This document shows, one piece after another, positions 1-5,637 of a DNA stretch of 5,637 nt. Origin of the DNA: an uncultured Lysobacteraceae bacterium (GTDB lineage Bacteria > Pseudomonadota > Gammaproteobacteria > Xanthomonadales > Rhodanobacteraceae); the NCBI GenBank assembly GCA_946480705.1, contig CAMLLF010000302.1:1-5637 (forward strand), in the 5' to 3' direction. A program made the position numbers and the translations under genes. Below the pieces are notes generated by a model. The model had not been told where the DNA came from and did no database searches. It saw only the letters and a program-made list of their open reading frames with translations. Position 1 is the stretch's first letter, and the number at the start of each line of letters is the position of its first letter.

Positions 1-1
1 C

Positions 2-865
2 GTCGAGGGGCTCCGCCTCCACGGCGAGTCGCTCCGCCTGCGCGATGCGTTCGACGACCCGCTGCTCATCCCCGCGCAGCGCGGCATGACGCCGACCGCC
101 AAGGCCATCGAACTGCTCGCCCCCTTGCGCAATGCCCTGGACCAGGTGCGCGCCACCGTCGCCCTGCACAGGAACTTCGATCCCGCCAAGGCAAAGTCGA
201 TCGTCACCATCGCCTGCACGGACTACTTGCAGGCGGTAGTGGTCAAGCCGCTGGTCCTGGAACTGCGCACGCGGGCGCCCGGTGTGCGAGTCGCGCTGCG
301 GAACCTGGACATGCCGCAGTTGGAAGCGCAGATGGCGCGGGGCGATGTGGACCTGGCGCTGATGACGCCGGAAGCGGCGCCACCCAGCCTGCGGACGCGC
401 CACCTGTTCGATGAGCGCTATGTGCTGGTCGGTCGGCGGGACCATCCACAGCTGCGGCGCAAGATCTCCGTGGCGCAGTTCGCGCAGCTGGAGCATGTGA
501 TCGTCTCGCTGCGCGGGGCCGACTTCGTCACGCCGGTGGACGACGCCCTAACCGCGCTGGGGCACAAGCGCAATGTGGTGCTGTCGGCGGCTTCGTTCTT
601 GTTCGTGCCGGAGATCGTGGCGGGATCGGACTTCGTGGCACTGGTGCCGGAGCGGTTGGTGCGGGACCGTGGAGACAGGCTGCTGTCGGTCGAGCCGCCG
701 TTTCCGGTGGAAGGATTCGCGGTGGGGATGGTCTGGCACGAGCGCGGGCACGGGCACGGTGGGCAGCGGTGGGTGAGAGAGGCAATCGTGTCGATGGTCG
801 ACACCGGGACGCGCGAGCGCATCGATCGCGTCAAGACGCGGCGAGACCGGCGCGTCGGTCGCTGA
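2..865 (+). CDS. LysR-type transcriptional regulator, 5' partial
   Basis: This is the C-terminal part (287 residues seen) of a LysR-family DNA-binding regulator, a cytoplasmic protein that usually controls a neighbouring gene in response to a small ligand. The frame is open from the left edge, so the Met codon at 86 is internal and not the start: just before it the sequence reads LRDAFDDPLLIPAQRGMTPT, which is the classic end of the LysR winged-helix domain and the start of the linker helix. The rest is the periplasmic-binding-like effector domain. It opens at about residue 65 with IVTIACTDYLQAVVVKPL, typical of the NodD/NahR/LinR-like subgroup, and later shows DVDLALM and the YVLVGRRDHP strand. 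The helix-turn-helix is off the window, so about 35 residues are missing. The Arg-rich tail after VSMVDTG extends somewhat past the usual domain end. Target genes and ligand cannot be told. The family call is secure. Confidence 0.9.
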   Translation, partial: VEGLRLHGESLRLRDAFDDPLLIPAQRGMTPTAKAIELLAPLRNALDQVRATVALHRNFDPAKAKSIVTIACTDYLQAVVVKPLVLELRTRAPGVRVALRNLDMPQLEAQMARGDVDLALMTPEAAPPSLRTRHLFDERYVLVGRRDHPQLRRKISVAQFAQLEHVIVSLRGADFVTPVDDALTALGHKRNVVLSAASFLFVPEIVAGSDFVALVPERLVRDRGDRLLSVEPPFPVEGFAVGMVWHERGHGHGGQRWVREAIVSMVDTGTRERIDRVKTRRDRRVGR

Positions 866-871
866 CTCCGG

Positions 872-1260
872 TCAGCGCATGGCTGGAAGCGCTCCACCGG
901 GAACTCGACCGTCGTGCGCCCCTGGCAGTTGCCCGCGCCGGTGCGGTATCACCAGCGTGGTAGCGATGCGACCGGCATTCCACCTGGGAAGCACGCGCTC
1001 GAGCTTCGCCGACGCGATCAGGCTTCGGCACATCCGCTCGGGCAAACACGTGATTCCCAGGCCCGCGGCGGCGGCGGCCAGCGCCGCGGTCTCGTCGGCA
1101 AGCATGGCCACGCGCGGGAACACCGGCACGGCGTTCGCTGCGGCGTCTTTGAGTTCACCGTTTTTTGCTCGTCCGGCAAAACGTGCGGTCTCGCCCAGCG
1201 GCGCTCGTGAGCAGTGAACTCCCTGATCGGCTTGTTGAACGAGCCGCTGCACGGCACTGA
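872..1260 (-). pseudogene. LysR-type regulator, C-terminal remnant
   Basis: Minus-strand translation gives the last 110-125 residues of a LysR regulator of the CrgA-like subtype. It reads HCSRAPLGETARF (about 1216 downward), then ADETAALAAAAAGLGITCLP, LERVLPRWNAG and VIPHRRGQLP, which are the standard landmarks of the second half of the effector domain. After QLP (923-931) the open frame turns into unrelated residues and stops at 872-874. The neighbouring frame instead continues with RTTVEFPVERF, the expected last helix, so there is a one-frame slip near 915-925. No helix-turn-helix or first half of the effector domain is present: just upstream lies the stop codon of a different gene remnant. 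It is therefore a truncated and frameshifted fossil. It differs in subtype from the plus-strand LysR gene ending at 865, so it is not a simple duplicate of it. The upstream limit is approximate. Confidence 0.72.
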
Positions 1261-1269
1261 AATACGCAG

Positions 1270-1545
1270 TCAGGCCGCAGCAGACCGATTGGCTTCGTAG
1301 GCGCTGTACACCCACCCGGCTGCTGTTCGTGCCTCTTCCGCCGTCGTACGCCGTCCGAACCCGAAGCGCACCACCTCCATGGCCTCGTCTTCCGCGAGGC
1401 CAATCGCCCGCAACACGTGTGATGCTCGGAGTTCCCGGCGGCGCACGAAGACGTGGATGCAGACAGCCGCGGCGCAAGGCGATCCAAGCGGTCGCGCGCA
1501 TCAATACCCGGCAATCGAATGCCGGAAACGGGTCAGGTCGAGGTA
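1270..1545 (-). pseudogene. Cysteine desulfurase (NifS/IscS-like), C-terminal remnant, frameshifted
   Basis: Read on the minus strand, one frame gives LPGIDARDRLDRLAPRLSAS followed by TSSCAAGNSE. This matches the segment of class V aminotransferase-type cysteine desulfurases that carries the catalytic cysteine loop (family form S-x-S-A-C-x-x-G-x-x-E-P-S-H); the cysteine codon is at 1443-1445. Near 1422-1424 the match jumps to another frame and continues as SHVLRAIGLAEDEAMEVVRF, then GFGRRTTAEEARTAAGWVYS, ending at a TGA at 1270-1272. Joining the two frames restores the expected order EPSHVLRA, as if one base had been lost. Only about 90 of the usual 380-400 residues remain. The pyridoxal-phosphate lysine and the large domain are absent, so the piece cannot be active. 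It starts within about 10 bases of the stop codon of the flavoprotein gene at 1554. Intact family members remove sulfur from L-cysteine for Fe-S clusters, tRNA thiolation or DNA phosphorothioation; which role the ancestor had cannot be told. Confidence 0.72.
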
Positions 1546-1553
1546 TCCCGTTA

Positions 1554-2753
1554 TTACACTGCCGATCCGACGGCGTGGCCCGACGCCCAGGCCCACTGGA
1601 AGTTGTAGCCGCCGAGCCAGCCGGTGACGTCGACGACTTCGCCGATGAAATACAGGCCGGGGACGCGTTTGGATTGCATCGTGGATGACGACAGTTCGTC
1701 GGTGTCGACACCACCGAGGGTGACTTCGGCGGTGCGGTAGCCTTCGGTGCCGCTGGCGATCAGTGGCCACTGTTGCAGTTGCGCAGCGATGACGCGCAGT
1801 TCGGGATCGTTGAACTGACGCATCGGGCGACTGGTGAACCCGATGTCGCAAAGGCGTTCGGCGAAGCGTTTGGGGAACAGTTCGCCAAGCGTGGTGCGCA
1901 ATTCCGCTGCCGGGCGTCGGCTGCGCTGTTCCTTGAGAATCTCGAAGGCATCGCCCTGCGGCAGCAGGTCCAGGTGCAAGGCGTCCCCGAGGTTCCAGTA
2001 CGAGGAAATCTGCAGGATTGACGGACCGCTGACACCGCGATGAGTGATGAGCATGAAATTGCTGAATTCACGGCCATTGCAGTGCGCCGTGACCGGCAGT
2101 GCGACGCCGCTGAGGTCGGCCAGACGTTCCTGATGTTTGCCGCTGAGCGTCAGCGGTACCAGGCCGGCCCGGGTCGGCAGCACGGTGTGACCGAACTGGC
2201 GCGCGAGTTCGTAGCCGAAGCCGGTCGCACCCATACTGGGAATCGACAGGCCGCCGGTCGCGACGACCAATGCGGGCGCACGCAACTCACCGAGCGTGGT
2301 CCGCACCCGGAAACCCTCGTCGATGCGCTCGACGCTTTCGACGCTGCACTGCGTGTCGATACGCACGCCGGCATCGGTGCATTCGTCCAGCAGCATCTTC
2401 ACGATCTGCTTCGACGAGTCGTCGCAGAACAGTTGCCCCAGTTCCTTTTCGTGATACGCGATGCCGTGACGCTCGACCATCTCGATGAAGTGCTGCGGGG
2501 TGTAGCGCGCCAACGCAGACTTGCAAAAATGCGGGTTGCCGGAGATGAAATTGGCCGCCGTGGTGCCGGTGTTGGTGAAATTGCAGCGCCCGCCGCCTGA
2601 CATCAGGATTTTCTTGCCGCAGCGGTTGGCATGCTCGATCACCCGCACGCGCCGTCCACGCAGGCCCGCAACGCGCGCGCACATGAGGCCGGCAGCGCCG
2701 CCGCCGATGACGATGACATCGGCCGTCGCGGGGGCGGTCGTGGTTGGCGTCAT
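1554..2753 (-). CDS. HI0933/YhiN (BaiN-like) family FAD-dependent oxidoreductase
   Basis: This intact 399-residue flavoprotein belongs to the HI0933/YhiN family (COG2081), cytoplasmic enzymes with a Rossmann-type FAD domain. A gut clostridial member, BaiN, was reported to act on bile-acid intermediates, but the function in proteobacteria is not settled. Motifs in order: VIVIGGGAAGLMCA (residues 13-26), the dinucleotide-binding loop; GKKILMSGGGRCNFTN (46-61), the family signature; ATGGLSIPSMGATGFGY (165-181); THRGVSGP (237-244) in the inserted domain; TAEVTLGGV (341-349); and a C-terminal FAD-binding segment with GLYFIGEVVDVTGWLGGYN (366-384). Length is normal for the family. The ATG at 2751-2753 is chosen because it sits 12 residues before the first FAD strand. 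The frame stays open further upstream, but that part shows no homology and runs into the divergent gene. No clear Shine-Dalgarno sequence precedes this ATG. The gene is divergent from the COG2509 flavoprotein. Confidence 0.93.
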   Translation of the reverse strand: MTPTTTAPATADVIVIGGGAAGLMCARVAGLRGRRVRVIEHANRCGKKILMSGGGRCNFTNTGTTAANFISGNPHFCKSALARYTPQHFIEMVERHGIAYHEKELGQLFCDDSSKQIVKMLLDECTDAGVRIDTQCSVESVERIDEGFRVRTTLGELRAPALVVATGGLSIPSMGATGFGYELARQFGHTVLPTRAGLVPLTLSGKHQERLADLSGVALPVTAHCNGREFSNFMLITHRGVSGPSILQISSYWNLGDALHLDLLPQGDAFEILKEQRSRRPAAELRTTLGELFPKRFAERLCDIGFTSRPMRQFNDPELRVIAAQLQQWPLIASGTEGYRTAEVTLGGVDTDELSSSTMQSKRVPGLYFIGEVVDVTGWLGGYNFQWAWASGHAVGSAV

Positions 2754-2876
2754 CAAGGAGTACCCGGTCGTTTGTGCGGTCGGCCATTGTAGGCGGCGAG
2801 ACAGCCCGCGGCGTGCGTGCCTGTGCCGGCTCGAGCATGGCAACATCGCCGCCCCGATACATTCCGAACCCGCCTC
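2754..2876. promoter_or_regulatory. Divergent intergenic region with candidate promoters
   Basis: This 123-base spacer separates the starts of two divergent flavoprotein genes, so promoters for both should lie here. For the minus-strand gene, TACAAT (plus coordinates 2786-2791) is a good -10 match and would give a leader of roughly 25-30 bases. For the plus-strand gene, TACATT at 2858-2863 is a weaker -10 candidate very close to the ATG at 2877. I find no convincing -35 box at the right distance for either, and neither start has a clear purine-rich ribosome site. The region is supported by gene layout; the individual boxes are guesses. Confidence 0.35.
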
Positions 2877-4479
2877 ATGCTGCGTCTGACCGAACTGAAA
2901 CTGCCGCTGGACCACCCCGAGGCCGACCTGCGCGCGGCCATTGTGCAGCGGCTGGGCATTGCCGATGGCGACCTCGTCGGATTCACGATCCACAAGCGCA
3001 GCTACGATGCGCGCAAACGCAGCGCCATTACGCTGATCTACACGGTGGATGTCGAACTGCGCGACCCGGTCAACGCGGATGTTGCCTCGCGCGGCATCGC
3101 CCACGTGGCCCCCAGTCCGGACATGCGCTATCGCTTCGTGACCCACGCACCGTCCACACTGAAATCACGGCCGGTGGTGATCGGTTTCGGGCCCTGCGGC
3201 CTTTTTGCGGCGTTGATCCTCGCGCAGATGGGCTTCCGGCCGATCGTGCTGGAGCGCGGCAAGGCGGTGCGCGAGCGCACCCGCGACACCTTCGGCCTGT
3301 GGCGCCAGGCGGTGCTCGATCCCGAATCGAATGTACAGTTCGGCGAAGGCGGTGCCGGCACATTCTCCGACGGCAAGCTCTGGAGCCAGATCAAGGACCC
3401 GCGCTTTTACGGCCGCAAGGTGCTGGAAGAGTTCGTGCGGGCCGGAGCGCCGGAAGAAATCCTGTACGTGAGCAAGCCGCACATCGGCACGTTCCGACTG
3501 GTGAGCATGATCGAAAAAATGCGTGCCACCATCGAGTCGCTGGGCGGCGAGATTCGCTTCGGTGCGCGGGTGGAGGACGTGCGCATCGTCGACGGACACC
3601 TGCGCGGTCTGGTGCTGAAAGATGGCGAGGAACTCCCCTGCGAGCATGTGGTGCTGGCGATCGGCCACAGTGCACGCGACACCTTCGAGATGCTCCACAA
3701 ACGCGGCGTGCATATCGAAGCCAAGCCGTTCTCGGTCGGCTTCCGCATCGAACACCCGCAATCGCTGATCGACAACGCGCGTTTTGGCGCCTCCGCCGGG
3801 CATCCGTTGCTGGGTGCCGCCGACTATCGCCTCGTCCATCATGCGAAGAACGGTCGCGGCGTCTACAGCTTTTGCATGTGCCCTGGCGGCACCGTGGTCG
3901 CGGCCACCTCCGAACCCGGCAATGTCGTCACCAACGGCATGAGCCAGTATTCGCGAAACGAGCGCAATGCCAACGCCGGCCTGGTGGTGGGCATCAGCCC
4001 CGCCGACTACCCAGGCGGCCCGCTCGCCGGCATCGCGTTCCAGCGCCAGTGGGAGCGTCAGGCATTTGTGCTGGGCGGCGGCGATTATTGGGCGCCAGGT
4101 CAGTTGGTCGGCGATTTCCTGCGCAGCCGGCCATCGAAGCACTTCGGCGACGTGCAGCCCTCGTACACCCGGCGTGCGCCTGGGCGACCTCTCCACCGCC
4201 CTGCCCGAGTACGCCATCGCCGCCATCCGCGAAGCCATCCCGGCGCTCGATCGCCAGCTCAAGGGATTCGCCATGCACGACGCGGTGCTTACCGGCGTGG
4301 AGACGCGCACCTCATCGCCGATCCGCATCACTCGCGGGGCGGACTATCAGAGTCTCAACACCCGCGGCCTGTACCCGGCCGGCGAAGGCGCGAGTTATGC
4401 CGGCGGCATCTACTCTGCCGCAATCGACGGCATCGAAGTGGCGCAGGCGCTGGCATTGGCGATGACCGGCGAAGGCTGA
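2877..4479 (+). pseudogene. COG2509-type FAD-dependent dehydrogenase, interrupted by a frameshift
   Basis: This uncharacterised FAD-dependent oxidoreductase is about 534 residues when read through, a usual family length. From the ATG at 2877 the first 95 or so residues form the small N-terminal domain of this family (LGIADGDLVGFTIHKRSYDA, residues 27-46). Then come the FAD-binding loop VVIGFGPCGLFAALILA (100-116) and its acidic strand end IVLERG (123-128), followed by NVQFGEGGAGTFSDGKLWS (152-170), YSFCMCPGGTVVAATSEPG (330-348) and FGDVQPSYT (423-431). At about 4160-4170 the frame breaks: the match continues in the next frame as PGVRLGDLSTALPEYAIAAI, TRTSSPIRI and GLYPAGEGASYAGGIYSAAI to the TGA at 4477-4479. 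The uncorrected frame would instead run into an Arg-rich tail and end at 4538. Loss of two C residues from a C run (4168-4170) would explain it. Both sides look well preserved, so the break is recent or a sequencing error. Without its C-terminal FAD-binding segment the product would probably be inactive. No clear ribosome site precedes the ATG. Confidence 0.88.
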
Positions 4480-4558
4480 GAGCCCTCGACGAAACGGGTC
4501 GCTTAAGACGGCGCTTCATCCGGCCTTTGGGCACCTGAACCTGATCCCGTTATCACGT

Positions 4559-4588
4559 GGTTGCGCCCCACGTAGCCGGGGCGCAACC
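4559..4588. terminator. Inverted repeat between convergent genes, probable bidirectional terminator
   Basis: GGTTGCGCCCC (4559-4569) pairs perfectly with GGGGCGCAACC (4578-4588) around an 8-base loop, giving an 11-bp GC-rich stem. It lies 79 bases after the stop of the plus-strand flavoprotein and 42 bases beyond the stop of the minus-strand phospholipase gene, the place expected for a shared terminator. Neither side has a T run, so it is not a textbook intrinsic terminator. It may act as an mRNA 3' end stabiliser or need Rho. The remaining bases of the 4480-4630 gap show nothing else I can support. Confidence 0.6.
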
Positions 4589-4630
4589 GATATGGCGGGC
4601 CGGGCTAGCACACGCCTTTGCGTCGCATCG

Positions 4631-5458
4631 TTACCACGGCCACAACGTATTGGCCGTCACGGCTCCCCAGTACACGTTCGCCGTGCTGATGCAGGCCTGG
4701 CGCGTCGGGTTGTACCACGCGTAGGTGTGTTCGCAATTGGACTTCAGGTTGGCCCAGAGGCGGTTGTTGCAGGTGAATTGCGAGGCCTGGCGCTGTTCGA
4801 AGCACATGTCGTGACGTGCGCAGGGGCCGCGGAAGTTCGCGTTGGCGCCGACGGGATTCGGGAATTCGTCGGGCGACTTCGTGCAGTAGTCGTGCAGCGT
4901 CCGGCGCGGATGGTTGAGGTTATAGACGTAGTTTGACGGGATGCCGACGTAAGCTTTGGTCGATCCGTCCGCACCGCTGGATTCGCTCGCCCCGGTGAAC
5001 TGCAGCAGTGCCGTGACCTGTCCGACGGCCGTGCGCGAGTCCACGACCTGAACCAGCGTATTCCCTTCGATGCGATAGAGGGTGGGCAGCGACTGCCCCG
5101 ACTCATCCTGCGCCCACGCCGCGTCGATGCTGCCGAGCACGTGTCCCTTCGCGTCGACGATCTCGATGTCGCTCGTCAGGTCGCGCTTGTCCGCTTCGTC
5201 GGGGCCCGGCAGTAGCAGCGCGCCGGCGGGAAGGTCGATCGTGTGGCGGTAGACCACGCTGTCCCCGCGGGCCTCGAGGTATACCAGTCGCTGGAACTTG
5301 TTGTTTCGTGCAATCAGTGGTTGTGAGACGTCGACGACCTTCGCGGATTGGTCGGGGGCGGTCGACTCGACGACGGAATCGGAGCCGGCTTTGGCGGGGA
5401 CGCAGAGGCTCGCGCCCAGGGCGGCCAGCGCGGCGATTGCGAGATGCTGGACTTTCAT
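4631..5458 (-). CDS. Secreted phospholipase A2-domain protein with additional N-terminal domain
   Basis: This 275-residue exported protein has a prokaryotic-type phospholipase A2 domain at its C-terminus; active relatives hydrolyse the sn-2 ester of phospholipids and need calcium. Residues 1-24 are a signal peptide (MK start, hydrophobic core, cut after AKA). Cys19 is in the signal but has Leu at -1, so it is not a lipobox. Residues 25-180 form a domain with VLGSIDAAWAQDESGQSLPT and YRIEGNTLVQVVD, a pattern I associate with the N-terminal regions of many actinobacterial secreted proteins. The enzyme domain has DYCTKSPDEFPNPVG (190-204), then GPCARHDMC (211-219), with His216-Asp217 as the expected catalytic His and calcium-ligand Asp, and CNNRLWANLKSNC (230-242). 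Six cysteines (192, 213, 219, 230, 242, 256) could make three disulfides. The second catalytic Asp seems to be Asn. The ATG at 5458 is 11 bases after a GGAG; another ATG at 5467, adding three residues, is only 2 bases after it. Confidence 0.85.
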   Translation of the reverse strand: MKVQHLAIAALAALGASLCVPAKAGSDSVVESTAPDQSAKVVDVSQPLIARNNKFQRLVYLEARGDSVVYRHTIDLPAGALLLPGPDEADKRDLTSDIEIVDAKGHVLGSIDAAWAQDESGQSLPTLYRIEGNTLVQVVDSRTAVGQVTALLQFTGASESSGADGSTKAYVGIPSNYVYNLNHPRRTLHDYCTKSPDEFPNPVGANANFRGPCARHDMCFEQRQASQFTCNNRLWANLKSNCEHTYAWYNPTRQACISTANVYWGAVTANTLWPW

Positions 5459-5559
5459 GTTCGACATCGCTCCAAGGGGTCAGGGGGCGCGTCCACCGTT
5501 TCGCCCGAGCGGCGACGGCGGCGCGTCGGAAACAGTAGGTGTTGCGCGCAGCGGGCGGC

Positions 5560-5586
5560 TTTCCGAATCGATTCCAATCGCATTCC
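5560..5586 (-). promoter_or_regulatory. Phased GGAAT-type repeat upstream of the phospholipase gene, candidate operator
   Basis: On the minus strand three copies of GGAA(T/A) follow one another at exactly 11-base steps: plus-strand ATTCC at 5582-5586, ATTCC at 5571-5575 and TTTCC at 5560-5564. The middle copy overlaps a perfect 10-bp palindrome, GAATCGATTC (5565-5574). The block lies about 100-130 bases upstream of the phospholipase start, on the same face of the helix, as expected of a site bound by repeated protein subunits. Chance cannot be excluded with such short units. Apart from this and the edge repeat I see nothing in the 179 bases 5459-5637, and no clear -35/-10 pair. Confidence 0.3.
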
Positions 5587-5612
5587 ACATGCGTGATAGG
5601 GACCCGTTGACG

Positions 5613-5637
5613 CCGCCTGAGCGGGGTCCGCCTGAGC
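5613..5637. repeat. Short direct repeat at the right edge
   Basis: CCGCCTGAGC occurs at 5613-5622 and again at 5628-5637, a 15-base period with GGGGT between. The second copy ends exactly at the window edge, so whether this is a pair or the start of a longer tandem array cannot be seen. Each copy with the bases after it can also form a tiny CCGC/GCGG hairpin. Confidence 0.45.

Noticed and set aside
418..897. Minus-strand open frame antisense to the LysR gene, beginning with MERFQPCAD
   Set aside because: Only its first few residues are meaningful, as the displaced end of the LysR remnant; the rest is antisense shadow of the plus-strand regulator.
872..1714. A single long minus-strand open frame of 280 codons
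   Set aside because: Its first part overlaps the 3' end of the flavoprotein gene out of frame, its middle overlays the desulfurase remnant in the wrong frame, and only its last part matches a LysR protein. It is a mosaic kept open by high GC, not one gene.
2754..3146. Upstream extension of the HI0933-type flavoprotein to a start at 3146
   Set aside because: The frame is open, but the added 131 residues lack family similarity and would overlap the divergent gene's coding start; the ATG at 2753 fits the family start.
4165..4173. Programmed ribosomal frameshifting as the explanation of the COG2509 break
   Set aside because: I see no classic slippery heptamer, no internal Shine-Dalgarno stimulator that I can defend, and the family is normally a single continuous frame; mutation or sequencing error is simpler.
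3165..4331. A 388-codon minus-strand open frame antisense to the COG2509 gene
   Set aside because: The composition is that of the opposite strand of a GC-rich gene, and there is no recognisable motif, start context or family.
2744..4465. A 573-codon plus-strand open frame overlapping the COG2509 gene
   Set aside because: Its product is Arg- and Ala-rich without domains and lies out of frame with a clearly conserved flavoprotein; it is a GC-driven shadow.
4631..5458. Lipoprotein signal in the phospholipase because of Cys19 in the leader
   Set aside because: The residues before the cysteine are A-S-L, with Leu at -1 where a small residue is required, and a good AKA cleavage site follows.

Overview
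This is a GC-rich bacterial window. Codon use, gene types and the pairing of COG2509 and HI0933/YhiN-type flavoproteins suggest a gammaproteobacterium, perhaps of the Xanthomonadales (Lysobacter or Rhodanobacter-like). That placement is inference from style and was not computed. I see no RNA gene, CRISPR array, complete mobile element or replication origin.

Layout from left to right. (1) Positions 2-865, plus strand: most of a LysR-type transcription regulator whose DNA-binding N-terminus lies off the left edge. (2) Positions about 866-1550: no intact gene. On the minus strand it holds the 3' ends of two decayed genes lying in series: a frameshifted cysteine desulfurase end (about 1270-1545) and then a LysR-type regulator end of a different subtype (about 872-1260). 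(3) Positions 1554-2753, minus strand: an intact 399-residue HI0933/YhiN (BaiN-like) flavoprotein. (4) A 123-base divergent spacer. (5) Positions 2877-4479, plus strand: a second FAD-dependent oxidoreductase of the COG2509 type, about 534 residues if read through, broken by one frameshift near 4168. (6) A perfect 11-bp hairpin between convergent genes at 4559-4588. (7) Positions 4631-5458, minus strand: a secreted protein with a prokaryotic phospholipase A2 domain behind an additional N-terminal domain. (8) About 180 bases of upstream DNA with a phased repeat that could be an operator, and a short direct repeat at the right edge.

The genes do not form one obvious pathway. The two flavoproteins are head to head and may share a regulatory region, but both families are poorly characterised and no common substrate can be deduced. 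The phospholipase is a separate secreted product with its own upstream region. The most unusual points are the serial gene remnants, the frameshift in the second flavoprotein, and the phospholipase domain that keeps its Cys-x-x-His-Asp motif but seems to lack the usual second Asp. I did not find a convincing new multi-gene system.
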